A stretch of DNA of 64,000 nucleotides from Sclerotiophoma versabilis (taxonomy: Eukaryota > Ascomycota > Dothideomycetes > Pleosporales > Didymellaceae): positions 372,001-436,000 of the forward strand of contig JAAROD010000090.1 in the NCBI GenBank assembly GCA_012274445.1, in the 5' to 3' direction. Below, piece by piece: positions 1 through 10,966 of the stretch (its first letter is position 1; each line of letters starts with the position of its first letter). Below the pieces are notes generated by a model that saw nothing but the letters and a program-made list of their open reading frames with translations, was not told the DNA's origin and ran no database searches. The position numbers and the translations under genes were made by a program.

Positions 1-1265
1 TCTGACGAAGTGCCTCTTCTCGCATACTCAGGGTTACCAGGAGTTTAGAGAATTGGTTGACCAGTTGCAAGGCACCTCCAGCGTCTTGGTGTGTAGGAAA
101 CAAGTCGAAGACAGCCTCCATACCTTTTGCGCTAAACGCAGTCTGCGCAAGAGATGAAGGGATAATGTGATAGGTAGAGGCTGTGATTGCAACCAAATCC
201 AATGTGGAGTCTCGACGTTGGGCTGGTCGCACGCTAGCTGAAGGTGGAGCCTCATATTTGCTGGTAATGAAAACGCGGTCTAGGTCGTAGCCTCCACATT
301 GGATATTCCGTTCAAGACATTGGGTACAGGCAGGCCGTTTTAGGTCGCACTGCGGCTCTGTCAGTATGGAAGGACTTAGTACAGGCATCGAGTGCACTGT
401 GAAGTTCGCCTCTCGGTTCAACTCACCCCCTTCTTCCTCTTCCTGCACGTCACGCAGCCCTTAGATCGACCTGGTACGCCTACCATCGTCGCAGATACCG
501 CCTGTTTGGTGCTTGCAGAAGTAGTAGCAGCGCAGAATCCTCCGCATTAAGGAATCCATCGCCCTTTAACTCGTATATTGTCTGACAAGCACAGCCCTAC
601 AGCCATGTCTTAGCCGCAGCAATTCGCAACAGTCAAAACACTTGGTGATGCAATCAACAATCGCGAAGTAAGCAATGCGTGCCGAAAGTGACAAGTGAAC
701 GAATGAAAGAAGTGAGGCCTCCCATTTCTCACCTTGTTGTTGCAGGGCTAAGCGCTACGACCAGCCGCTTTGAGCTCATTCTGCGCCGGGAAGGTTTACA
801 CGGGTGACGTCGATTGCGTAACTCCTCTCCAGCCACATAATCTACATTCGCAACTGCGATCTCACCCTGGACTCGATAGTCGACAGGAATAGGATAAGTT
901 CCGCATATGCTGCGCCCCGTGCCGCAGGAGATCTATGGTGGGGTCGAGCATACTGACAAGCATTGCGGCCGTAGAATCCAGGCGGAGGATCTATGCATGC
1001 TGATCTCCAAGGCAGCGCAAACGATGGAATTCCTTTGTCAGTTAGCGTTGCGCAGAGTGGTGATGGTGCTGTACTTCAAAACTCTGTGATGAAGGTCGAC
1101 GAGAGTAGTTATAAAGTTGGAAGGTTGCAGAGGACAAAGCTCGTCAGATCCAGCATCCTCTACAAATATTATTCATCGAGATTCACGCATTTTGCCATTT
1201 CATTCTACCAGTTCCACTGAACAGCTTATCTATTAGAGCCAGTCAACTTCACCACATTCATCACT
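1..1265. other. Intergenic, no supported gene
   Basis: Only short overlapping open frames occur here and none resembles a known family. The last 100 bases are presumably the promoter and 5' UTR of the membrane-protein gene that starts at 1266. Any gene running in from the left edge has left no recognisable coding signal. Confidence 0.5.
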
Positions 1266-2443
1266 ATGGTCGCACCCACCCGTCCTCCGAAGAACGGCTT
1301 CAACGCCCAGGCCCGCAAGATCTACAATCCCATCGGCTTCAGCAAAGCCTACAACTTCGTCCTGTACTTCATCTTCGCCGGCGCACTCTTTGGGTTTTCC
1401 CTAGCCCGCTTCATGTACCTCAACTTCAACGGTCACTTCTGTCCCGTCAACCCCGAAGGTGGTAACTCAGCGGCGCCTGGAGAATGCTACTATTACACAA
1501 CCTTCACACGCGACAAGGTTGGCATTATGCTCCATCTAGCCGGCATACTGCCTGCCAGTCTCCTTGTCTGTGTTCAGTTCACGCCATTCATCCGTCATAA
1601 GTGGATCCTTATTCATCGCATCTCAGGGTACTTGGCTGTGCTCCTGTACATCGTGAGCCTCGTCGGTGCGCTGATGATCGCACACATGGCTTTTGGTGGA
1701 GGTCTGGATGTGCAGGTCTGGATTGGTTTTGTGGGCATCGGTGTGCTGGTGTGCTTCATCTTGGCTATTGTCAACGTCAAGAGGTTGCAGATCGAGCAGC
1801 ACCGAGCATGGATGCTGAGGGGTTGGTTTTACGTGAGTATCTAATACCAACTGACTGTTTGTCATCGAGACTGACAACTGTAGGCTGGCTCTATCATCAC
1901 GAATCGATTTATCATGATCATCGCGGCGATGCTCATTTCGAACAAAGGCCACTACATCGTTTGGCCTTGCGCAAAGATTGCCAACACAATCAGCAATGAT
2001 ATCGATCTTGTGTCTGCGTACCCCGCCTGCGCATCGTACATAGATGGCAGCAATCTCGACCAGGTATCTGCGGTCCTTGCAGATATGGATGGCGCTTCCG
2101 CCGCAAACGCAGGTGCAGCACTAGATATGAACTTTGGCATGGCTTTATGGCTTGCGTTTGCAGTACATGCGATCGGCGTCGAGATTTATGTAAGCAATCC
2201 GCTTTGTGATAGTGAAGACATGAAGCTGACATATATAAATAGCTGCACCTTACTCCCAAAGAAGCCGAGCGTCTGAGACAGGTTAGCTACACACGACAGC
2301 TCGAAGCTGGCATGCACAACCCTGGTTCTGCTGGGCTGACAGCCGATCGACTGGGCGATGCGAAGCCGTGGGTTGCTGAGGATAGAAAGGCGAGCAACGA
2401 TACTCTGGTAACGAAGCTGAATAATGGCACGGTAGCAAAGTAA
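1266..2443 (+). CDS. DUF2306-type multi-pass membrane protein, three exons
   Basis: Three exons (1266-1832, 1884-2189, 2243-2443) join in frame to a protein of about 357 residues. Both introns are GT-AG, short (51 and 53 bases) and in phase 0. Hydrophobic segments lie at about residues 30-50, 85-105, 115-140, 150-170, 193-205 and 270-290, so it is a polytopic membrane protein. The middle part, with an HKW...HRISGY stretch followed by membrane helices and an EQHRAWMLRGW motif, fits the DUF2306 family of predicted membrane proteins common in ascomycetes. The conserved histidines could bind metal or haem, but that is inference. The C-terminal 60 residues are polar and probably cytosolic. The family has no established reaction. 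The start is the first ATG, in a good context (TCACTATGG). Confidence 0.8.
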
Positions 2444-2580
2444 TCGAGTGGATTGTCGCATTGTACTAGTAGCCTTATAGAATTTGGTAGATTATGTCTT
2501 CAACGACGACTACACCAAGGCTTCGCTGCTCGCACCAGATCAACCGAATTAATCAAGTCGCGTCTATCGGATTGCGAAAT

Positions 2581-4321
2581 TCATACGATGTTATATTTGC
2601 GCAGTCCGAACTTCTCGAAACCCTCCCACTTCGCCCCTAGGCCAGAATTCTAGAAAAAGTCGTGTACATCTGAGTACCACTGAATGACTTTGCAAACGGC
2701 CGAAGTACAAAGGGACAGTGCACTCCAAACAGCCCGACAACATCTTTGCCGGGCTCTACAGCGGTTTTGGTTTCAGGATGATATAGTTTGCCTACGTGTT
2801 ATTCCTTTGTGACGAATATAACTACACTTTCATCCGCGCTGAGTTTGACCAGCTCCCTCCGCAATCGCCCCCAGGGTGGATCACTCAAACTATCTGTCTG
2901 ATACGAGTATAATGCTCACACTCAAAGCGCTGAACGAGCAGTCTTCCGAATGTTTCGCTGTCGATGTTGTCATGCCAAACGCTCAGCGCTGCTTTGTAGG
3001 AACGTGCTGATATGTAAAGAGATTTAAGTAAGTCGTTGTAGAAATTTTAGATGTTCGTAGCCGGTATAATTCCCCATGTGACGTTTTTGGGGTGTGAAGC
3101 GTAGAACAAATCTCCACTAGATGCGCAAACAGTCCCAACGTAAAGACCGGTAGGATGCAGTCATCTCCAGTCTCTCGAGAACTGTGAGCATGTGAGAAGT
3201 TGAGAGATACATGCAGTAGGATTATCATGTTCCATGCCGTTGGGGAAGAAACTGAGAGAATCATTCTCTTTCACTCTTGAAGGAGGCGGCCGTGACGGAA
3301 TAGCCAGATCGAATGCCCACGAAGGGAGATGTATGGGCCCAAAGGAAGGATTCGATGGTATACGGAATGGTTGATGCAGCTGGAGCTGTCCATATGGAGA
3401 TATACCATGCATTATCATGTAACACGAGGTTTCGAGAAAAACCTGCTGTACACTTTTCGAATAGTCTGGAACGATCACAGTATGAGCTGGCGATATAATA
3501 CTGATTCCAAGTGATCCAAAAACTTATCCTCGCGCATCAGTTGCCTGCAAGTTAGCAGTCTGCTACAACCGGAAGATCAGGCTGGCGAACTTGTCTGCTA
3601 CCATGTTTTTGAAATGAATGACCCTCCAGAACTCGACCAAGTGTTTCCACTAAGCCATGTCAGGCAAACCCTTAGCTGAATGGCACGTCTCAGATTTTTT
3701 GTTCAAACGTCCGAGATGTTCGAAGAAGTCATCCCAAACAATGTTCCAGGGACCGAATTGCAGTATAGGACTACGTTTTGCAAGAGTCGCTTCTTTCACG
3801 ACCCAGACGCGACGAAACCACGAACGCCGACAAACACGTCTAGACACTCTCAGCAGACGTATCGCCTCTTCAGTTTTTCCTGGTATTCGACATTGCCTGA
3901 TACTCTCAACGACATATTGATCGTTCGACTGCTCTGTGCCCAGCCATATGATGACTTGTTCTGCAGACAAGAATATATCGCCCATGACCTGCATTTGTTG
4001 GCCCCTTTCCTTGACATCCTCTTGGTTGATGTACAGTGTTTCTACCCAAATAAGGTGCCCACTCATCGATTTAAGAAGCTGGCGAAGAGCGCCACCCAGG
4101 TTTTGGCCGATGAAGACGCTTCGACCATTCAGCGGTGCCGTTCGATAACACTTTTCCTTGCCCAAAACACACGAAAGAGCGTTGAACTTCGGCCGCTTCC
4201 TTTGCAGTCTCTTGACGCGCAGAGCGATGACCAAGTCGTTCTCATAATTGCCTAGGGTAATTTGGAGTACTCAGATCTCCCACCATTTTGATTCGAGGGG
4301 TATGTACGGTGTATTGCCCAT
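2581..4321 (-). pseudogene. Full-length decayed HET-domain gene, paralogue of the neighbour
   Basis: Read on the minus strand, this stretch aligns end to end with the intact HET gene next to it. It begins at an ATG (4321) opening MGNTPY, against MDTPY in the intact copy. It keeps the HET blocks, for instance GNYENDL near the start, a WVETLYINQ block, an AEQVIIWLG block and a WFRRVWVVKE block. Its last codons, KWEGFEKFG...YNIV then TGA at 2583-2581, match the intact C-terminus. Its length, about 1741 bases, compares with 1758 for the intact gene. In-frame stops lie at 4273-4271, 3652-3650, 3565-3563, 3526-3524, 3163-3161 and 3049-3047. Frameshifts follow in the C-terminal third. It cannot encode a full protein. 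It is best explained as a tandem duplicate that was inactivated. Confidence 0.85.
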
Positions 4322-4767
4322 AGTGTAACTTGATAATGTAGAAGAGAGCTGGAATGCGACATAGAATTGAAGTTCAGATTTGCCTTGTTATGAGGTGGGG
4401 AGCAGGACAAGGCTGAGGAAGACCTTACCTGCTGCAGTCCTCCGTATTAAGGTCGCGGCATGATTGGCGAGGTGCTGGCATTTGATCCGCTCAGAGCTTA
4501 TTCAATACAGAATCGCATTGTGCAACTCTACTAACTGCGGCATGGTTCATAACAAACGTGGAGGCCGCGGCGCGTCAGGCACTGCAAAGATAGCGAGGCA
4601 GCCGCGGTTAGTCCACGTCAGCCGCTTAATCATACTGGTCCTAATTAAGGAGGTTACCAGATCCTACATCGAAACGGTCGAATGCTTCCTAGACAGTGTC
4701 CTGCTCAAACAACAGACACACTTCAAGAGTCAGCCCAGCCGCCCCTTGTTCGATTGCGTCGTATGAC
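4322..4767. other. Spacer between the two HET copies
   Basis: The 446 bases between the stop of the intact HET gene and the ATG of the decayed copy would have held the promoter of the latter. No gene or repeat was recognised. Confidence 0.5.
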
Positions 4768-6525
4768 CTATATGATGGTGTACTCTTTCAACCCATGCTC
4801 TCGAAAATCGGACCATTGCGCGCCTGACCCAGCACCTTTCAAGAAGTCATGCTCCCATTTATGATCCGCCAAATGCGCAACATTAATCATCGTGTATGCT
4901 GGACTGCCGTCCAGTCTCCCTGACACAGCTCGAAGAACGAAGGGAAAGTTGATACCGAGGAGACCCACAACTTCGTCGCCCTCGCGAATGCCATCGTCTA
5001 CATCAGGGTGGTATGTGATGCCGACTTGGTCATCATCCGTGAAGAATAGGTGACATTCTTCATGGCCTGATAATGCCACGAGGACGTCAAAGAAAACCGA
5101 AGGGAACGCGATGTTCGTTTGCGAGTTCAAAAGTTGTTCGAATAACTCAGGCAGCTGGTCCGATAAGTTTGTGTCTAGAACAGGCGGTTTACGGTCGATG
5201 GTCAGAGCTTGTAGTAGCGAATGCGCGGAGATCCGACGAAGCTTCATGTAATTATTGTAAATGTCGCGCAATGCAGTGGCGCGCTTCTGAAAACCGAGGT
5301 AGCCATCAGTGTTGATGACGGACACAGGTGTTGCAACAACGGTTCCTAGATGCACACCATATGTATGCAGATGCTTGAAATCATGGGAAACTCGCACACG
5401 GTCGGCGATGTGATTGATATTCCGAAGGAGAGCACCTGGGTGGACGGCACAATTTGGTATCAGCCAATATGGACCGTTTTGTCCGTACAGTTCTGGAGCT
5501 TGTGACGATATGTTCAGATCCATAGCCCACGTTGGCAGATTAGCAAGGCGACGGTAGAGGGATCCTTCCGGAAGTTTTCTAGGTGGCTGCAAGGGTAATA
5601 GGCCGTATGGTAAATTGTCACCTTCCTGAAGCATGGAGATTGTTGCTTCAGCAAAGACGCGCTGCGTAGATTTTGTGTAGTCTGGTGCCACCCTCATTTG
5701 ACTGGAAGTGAAGGCACATATGCCAAGCAGGCCGAAGACTTTGTCTCTTGGGTCGGTCGCTAGAGCAGGCGCTGAACGAAAGATTTGCAAGTTCAGACTC
5801 GTTGTGCGAAAAGCCCGGACACGCCCGAGTCTTCTCACCCGATCCATGGTTTCCATGTGAGAAGTGATCCTCGGGTGGCCGTCCAAAGAAGATGGCTTTC
5901 TTCGTTCTAGGCTTACAATGTGTTCGTAGAATTGGGACCAAGGGAGTGTCATGGTGCCAAGATACACCGTCGGGTCTCGTCGAGACAGTGCCAACTCTTG
6001 AGCAACCCAGACCCGGCCAAACCACGGGCGTCGACAGATGGACTCAACATGAGTTAACAAGAGGTGAATCTCGTCTTCTTCTTGAGGAACTTCATTGTCC
6101 TGGATACATGCTATGGTCTGCGCATCACCCGGCCGCGCGGGGCCTAGGTACACAAGCACGCGCTCCGCTGATGAATATATGTCCTTCATTAACAGAACTT
6201 GGGAGTTCCTCTCCTCAAGGTCTTGCTGGTTGATACAAAGCGCGTCAACCCACATCAACGTTGGCTTAGTGAGACCGCAGCGGATGTGACGAAGGGCGCA
6301 GTCGAGATTCAGGCCAACAGCCGTACTCCTACCATCAACCAATGCGTTCCGAGATGACAAATCTTGGCCCCATGCATACGATAGTGCATGATACTCCGGA
6401 AGCCCTCGATCCAGGCTTTCGACGTGAAGGACAATGGTGAGATCGTCTTCATAATTCCCGGGTACTAGCTCAAGAAGCCGGATGTAGTGCTGAGTTGAGT
6501 CGAGTGGGTTATACGGTGTGTCCAT
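4768..6525 (-). CDS. HET-domain (heterokaryon incompatibility) protein
   Basis: Single-exon protein of 585 residues from the ATG at 6525. The N-terminal third is a HET domain: HALSYAWG at residues 46-53, WVDALCINQ at 92-100 and AERVLVYLG at 120-128, followed by a CRRPWFGRVWVAQE block. HET domains are found in proteins that trigger programmed cell death when incompatible fungal strains fuse, and in other self/non-self reactions; this is family knowledge. The C-terminal 350 residues match no domain I recognise. The frame stays open 28 codons upstream of 6525 but contains no earlier ATG (the codon at 6609 is GTG). The decayed paralogue also starts at the equivalent Met, which supports this start. 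No NACHT or WD40 repeats are present, so it is the short HET-only architecture. Partner and specificity are unknown. Confidence 0.9.
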   Translation of the reverse strand: MDTPYNPLDSTQHYIRLLELVPGNYEDDLTIVLHVESLDRGLPEYHALSYAWGQDLSSRNALVDGRSTAVGLNLDCALRHIRCGLTKPTLMWVDALCINQQDLEERNSQVLLMKDIYSSAERVLVYLGPARPGDAQTIACIQDNEVPQEEDEIHLLLTHVESICRRPWFGRVWVAQELALSRRDPTVYLGTMTLPWSQFYEHIVSLERRKPSSLDGHPRITSHMETMDRVRRLGRVRAFRTTSLNLQIFRSAPALATDPRDKVFGLLGICAFTSSQMRVAPDYTKSTQRVFAEATISMLQEGDNLPYGLLPLQPPRKLPEGSLYRRLANLPTWAMDLNISSQAPELYGQNGPYWLIPNCAVHPGALLRNINHIADRVRVSHDFKHLHTYGVHLGTVVATPVSVINTDGYLGFQKRATALRDIYNNYMKLRRISAHSLLQALTIDRKPPVLDTNLSDQLPELFEQLLNSQTNIAFPSVFFDVLVALSGHEECHLFFTDDDQVGITYHPDVDDGIREGDEVVGLLGINFPFVLRAVSGRLDGSPAYTMINVAHLADHKWEHDFLKGAGSGAQWSDFREHGLKEYTII

Positions 6526-6982
6526 GTTGTTGGACGACAAACTAGCTAGATCTGCGTCCGTGATGGGTGGATTAGGCGCGGTGGACCCATTGCTAACTCG
6601 AGCGAGCACCAGTCACGTGTTATTAACGCCAATCGCACGGCTTAAAGCATTTCACGTTGATGGATACGGATTTTTGAGCAGAAATGTGAGGTCTTTTACA
6701 ACAATGTCCTTTTCGTGCGGGGTGTTGTAGGTGCCAGGCGACAGCTGCAACGCGAACAGAGACGCGAGCGCGTGGGGCGGCCCCACACCGTCTTCACTAC
6801 CCCCAACCTCTCGCTTGCCATAGTCAACGATGTCAATGTAGCTTCTTGCGAGACGCGGGACATTGCAAATAAAATTCCATTGTACGAAACAGATTGTAAC
6901 TAGCATGTACCTAATATTACGTCAAATTACTATATACGATGCAGCATTTCCCGCCCGACGAAGGGCTCTTTGACTTGGCTCA
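6526..6982. other. Intergenic between HET gene and carotenoid oxygenase
   Basis: About 457 bases holding the promoter side of the HET gene and the 3' side of the carotenoid oxygenase gene, both on the minus strand. No gene is seen. Confidence 0.5.
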
Positions 6983-8626
6983 TCAGATATCTCCCGAATA
7001 CTGCCTTCCCTCCCCCTTGAATGTACCATGGAATCCAAATGCCACCGGTCCAGGAACTTCAGCCCGTCCCATCTCAGTCAGGTCTTTAGCGTTGAGGACA
7101 AGAAGATAGCTCCTCTCTACGAACCCATCCAGCACAACCGTCAAAAGCGCGCCGTCATCCTCCTCCTTCCCCTCCGGGTCCGCAACAAAGATAGGCTCGC
7201 CCGGCGTATGCCCCTCACATTCCCAAAAGATCGAGGTCTGCGTGGTGTTATCGAACTTGACGATTCCATCCATGAAGGAGGACTTCAAGCGATCTGCGGC
7301 GCCGTATGTGTAGCGGTGACGGCGAGTCAGGTAGGAGGGATTGATAGTAGGGAGCTCCATGGATATCGCCTTGTCTGCCAGGAAGATGCGCTCTACCTCC
7401 CTTGGCTCGGAAGTAGCGGCTGGAGCAGAGACGTTCGGGAGCCGGAACTGCGCTTGCATGGGTAGGCAGGATAGGCGCTTCTTGCCTGCATACTCGGAGT
7501 CTGGGGTTGATAGGGAGGACATGAGATTGTCGTAGTAGAAACGGTGGATTACGTCCGTGTTTTCGTAAAGAGAGAGTTCGGTGATGATGTCTATTTGAGA
7601 GGGGTCGGCAGCTGAAGGCTGTTCCCAGGCATTGACAGAATGGAAACAGAAGAACTGAGGGCTCTCGTATGTGGTGACCAGGCCGCGGTCGTGCTTGCGG
7701 TCGATAACGTACCAGGTGGCCTTGGATTCGGGATCAAAAGGTGCGATGGCCTGGACCAAGTTCTGATGACGAAGGATGGAGGTGCCACCCGCGGTGAAGT
7801 AGCTGCCCCAGACGCAAAGGATCACATAGTTCTCAGTGAGGAAGAGCGAGTGGATGTAGGCGGGCGCGCCATGGAAAGTCGCAATAATATCCGTCTTGCC
7901 AGAAGATGCAGACGTGTGAAAGACGCGATAAGTAGCTTCTTTACCAAACTCAAGGTTGAAGTTGAACATGTCGCCCGTCTTAGGATCAGACTTGGCGTGG
8001 GCAGCGGAAATAGATCCCTTCAGATCCGGGTGTAGGGATTCCTGGAAAGCGATTCCCTGGGGTTCCAGGGTTTCTGGGTCTATCTTCTTCATCATGTGAT
8101 GATCGCTCTTTACGTGAAGGGTCTTAATGCCGTTGGTGTGACCATTGACTGATGATTTCTCCGAGCCCTCGGCCTCGCTACCACCAGGCATGTTGATTGA
8201 AAGCGTCACGCCCACGTTCTTGTTACCGCGACTCGGTGGCACAAAGACAGACATAACTTTCTTGAAAAGGCTCTCGCATGGATCTCGCTTCGAGGCAAAT
8301 GTCAGACCATCGCCTTTGCCAGTTTCACGGATAAACTCAAGATATTCATCCACGATGCGACGAGACCTGTAGCTGACTTGTGGTGGCCCTTTTTCATCAG
8401 GGAAGTCGATCTGGAACCGATGAATAGCGGAGAATCCGTCGAACCAGTGGTTTGCTGCGAACTCTTCGCCAGTCTTGGACTTGGCTTTATAGCCTTGTGG
8501 CCCCGTTCGGTATAGGACACCACTCGCGTAGTGTGGAATTTCACCCTTGACTTTGAGTGTGACAGGTTCGAGCTCTTGGTAGGCTGTATCGAACCCAGCA
8601 ACGTTTGGCCAGGACTCCATTGTCAT
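6983..8626 (-). CDS. Carotenoid oxygenase (RPE65/CCD family)
   Basis: Protein of about 547 residues from the first in-frame ATG (8626). The four histidines that hold the catalytic Fe(II) in this beta-propeller family are visible: HAKSD (about residue 209), AYIHSLF (about 257), FCFHSVNAW (about 328) and the C-terminal GFHGTF (about 531). The N-terminal YRTGPQGY block is the usual family signature. Family members cleave double bonds of carotenoids, apocarotenoids or stilbenes with O2. Fungal relatives include retinal-forming, torulene-cleaving and resveratrol-cleaving enzymes, and I cannot tell which substrate applies. The reading frame stays open for at least 34 codons upstream of 8626 without an ATG, so an upstream coding exon cannot be excluded. 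No terpene or carotene cyclase genes lie nearby, so it is not part of a visible carotenoid cluster. Confidence 0.88.
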   Translation of the reverse strand: MTMESWPNVAGFDTAYQELEPVTLKVKGEIPHYASGVLYRTGPQGYKAKSKTGEEFAANHWFDGFSAIHRFQIDFPDEKGPPQVSYRSRRIVDEYLEFIRETGKGDGLTFASKRDPCESLFKKVMSVFVPPSRGNKNVGVTLSINMPGGSEAEGSEKSSVNGHTNGIKTLHVKSDHHMMKKIDPETLEPQGIAFQESLHPDLKGSISAAHAKSDPKTGDMFNFNLEFGKEATYRVFHTSASSGKTDIIATFHGAPAYIHSLFLTENYVILCVWGSYFTAGGTSILRHQNLVQAIAPFDPESKATWYVIDRKHDRGLVTTYESPQFFCFHSVNAWEQPSAADPSQIDIITELSLYENTDVIHRFYYDNLMSSLSTPDSEYAGKKRLSCLPMQAQFRLPNVSAPAATSEPREVERIFLADKAISMELPTINPSYLTRRHRYTYGAADRLKSSFMDGIVKFDNTTQTSIFWECEGHTPGEPIFVADPEGKEEDDGALLTVVLDGFVERSYLLVLNAKDLTEMGRAEVPGPVAFGFHGTFKGEGRQYSGDI

Positions 8627-9949
8627 GTTTTGAGGCAGATAACGGGCGTAGGGTTTGGGTTCTTCGATGTTGTTCGTCACTTGGTCTAACAGGAAGGTAC
8701 TGGAGGGTCGGGTTGTATGGAGTCTCAAGTTATATTATGAGAAGCTTGACAGTGACAATTGGAAAATTATGTTCTATAAAGCCAGTATGTGTTGCAGGAC
8801 CTGTAGAAGAGTTGGTTGAAATGAGGATATTGGGTTCAGTGCACCATCTTAAAGCTGTGGGATAACGGCCGCAACCATGCCAAGCGGGTTTAATGTCAGA
8901 CCGCATTGGAGTCTACTCGGCGCATTGCCAGAGGCATACGTGCGACTCCAGACTGTCCGAGATAGGAGGCGGCGCATTCTAGTGCACGTGCAGCCGCTTG
9001 TCCTTGTCAGTTCTTTAGCGAGCGATGTAGGACAACATGTCCATGACAATACGGCCTTGTCGTCGGAAATGTAATTGAACGATACAGGAGGCATGTTACT
9101 GTCAGCAGAGTCTACGGCAGCTCACAGTCCGAGCTGCAAGGTGCAACCCTTATGTTTGTTGCACCGACCCGTCCGCTTACGGCCGCAACATGAACAGCAA
9201 TATCGGCCTTTCTCCACGACTGCGTGTCCATCTCGGCTGTAGAAGAACCACGAGTGCTGATCTCGGTGTCAGAACGAATCCTCTCCGTATGGACACTTGT
9301 GCGACTACTGACTGCCAGAAACGACGACCGATCACATTGTCCAGATAGCTGGGTTCAAGTAGACGAAAAGCTTGCACGCATTAGGCAAACATTGGCGAGT
9401 ATCAGGTCGACGAGATACTTCATGATTTAGCTCCGTCGTGCAAGAAGAACTCGCTTAACCAGGTGCTTGCCAGTGAAACGGCGCGGCACGTTGTGGTGAT
9501 CCTTCGCTATGCGTGTAACCTCAACACGCCCCGCGAAGGGAGAAAGTGGTGAGCATGAGCATCAAAGCGCAAGTTTAGAGAGTGACTATCTCATGGCCAG
9601 AGAGACACGAACTGAAGGGATCAAGCATTTAACAGAACACATACTAAGTCTCGTTCTTCTGGATCAGAAAAAGGTGTGCTGACTGTGACGTTCGAAGTTG
9701 AGACCTCGTTCGCTAGAAAAATAACGGACTAGCTCAGCCCTACAGAGAGCGCGCTGCATCATTGGTGAATTCGACATTTGGAGATTCACTGCACGAACAC
9801 ACGACTCATCACCACAACGACAACCTAGGTCCCACACTTCGGCTATATAGCTGGGACTCTAATGCCCTGTCAAGACGTCGAATGACTTTGAATACCTCTA
9901 CGAAACCGGCACACGATCAGTTTCAAGGGTATCCAAGCCCCGCAACACC
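8627..9949. other. Divergent intergenic region
   Basis: About 1.3 kb between the carotenoid oxygenase (minus) and the coiled-coil gene (plus). Short open frames only; no gene, tRNA or clear repeat recognised. Confidence 0.45.
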
Positions 9950-10966
9950 ATGGGCGCCCTTCTCTCTCTCCCAATCACCCTACTGAACTTTCTCCTACCA
10001 TTCACGAAACCGGGAACGCCAATATTGCAAGACCTTATCCACACAGCCATCCTCTTCGGCACGCTCTACTACGCCCCACAGATTGCAGAATGGTACAACA
10101 CACGGCAGCTCGGGAATGCAACGGACGGCCTAGGGCAAGATGACGGTCCAGATGCAGGACAAGACACACAACAAGCAGAGCCCACCGACACGCAGGACAA
10201 CCCTGAGGAACAGCCCGTACAACAAAACCGTGCAGCCTTCCAGCCCCAGATCGAAGACGAAGATGAGCCTCTAGCACCGCAACCCGGCCCCGCCGGCCAG
10301 CCTCCCCCTCTCCAACAACCCTTCGAACCCGCCGACTTCCCAGAAGCCGGCCCCGCAAATGAGCGTCCGCGCCCAACACCCGCCAATCGTGCCGTCGGCG
10401 CTAAGAAAGCCAAATCCCTCGCTCGCAAAGACCAGCGGCGTGCATACCACGAGTTCCACCGGCAGGAAGCCGAGCTGCGCCGGCTGCAAGAAGCGGAAGG
10501 AAAAGAAGAGCGCGAGGCCGCGCTTGCAGCAGAGAAGGCGCGGCGGGCGGCGGCTGAGGCTGATATCGTGGAGCGTGAGAGGCGCGAGAGGGAAGAGCAG
10601 AAGAGGGAAAGAGAGAAAGAAGCGGAAGAGGAAGCTGAGAGGAGGGAACGAGTTGTGAAGGTTGTGAGGGAGGAGATGGAGCAGAGGGGCGCGGTGGATT
10701 TGGTTGATGTTGCGTGGAAGGAAGGGAAAGATCAGCTGTGGGTTGAGAGGCTTGTGAGGGCGAGTGGGCTGCTAGCGCAGTTGGGGAGGAATGAGGCGAA
10801 GGTGCTGATTACGAGTCGAGGGTGGCTGGTTAGGGTTGACCAAGAACTCATGGCGCAAGCGTATGCTGAGGCTGAGATATATGGCGATGAGCATGAGGGG
10901 CAAGTGAGCTTCGAAACCTTTGGGGCCATGCTGGAGAGGGCTGTAAGGGCGAGGACTGGGTTCTAA
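9950..10966 (+). CDS. Unknown protein, hydrophobic N-terminus and charged coiled coil
   Basis: Single-exon protein of 338 residues. Residues 1-20 and about 26-45 are hydrophobic and could be a membrane anchor or hairpin. Residues 55-150 are Pro/Gln/Glu/Asp-rich and likely disordered. Residues 155-245 are an Arg/Glu/Lys/Ala-rich helix, predicted coiled coil. The last 90 residues form a compact-looking segment (WKEGKDQLWVERLVRASGL, then ITSRGWLVRVD). That layout, a membrane anchor followed by a cytosolic coiled coil and a small C-terminal domain, suggests an organelle-surface tether or adaptor, but this is speculation. I do not recognise the family. The start ATG is in a strong context (ACCATGG). 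Confidence 0.75.
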   Translation: MGALLSLPITLLNFLLPFTKPGTPILQDLIHTAILFGTLYYAPQIAEWYNTRQLGNATDGLGQDDGPDAGQDTQQAEPTDTQDNPEEQPVQQNRAAFQPQIEDEDEPLAPQPGPAGQPPPLQQPFEPADFPEAGPANERPRPTPANRAVGAKKAKSLARKDQRRAYHEFHRQEAELRRLQEAEGKEEREAALAAEKARRAAAEADIVERERREREEQKREREKEAEEEAERRERVVKVVREEMEQRGAVDLVDVAWKEGKDQLWVERLVRASGLLAQLGRNEAKVLITSRGWLVRVDQELMAQAYAEAEIYGDEHEGQVSFETFGAMLERAVRARTGF

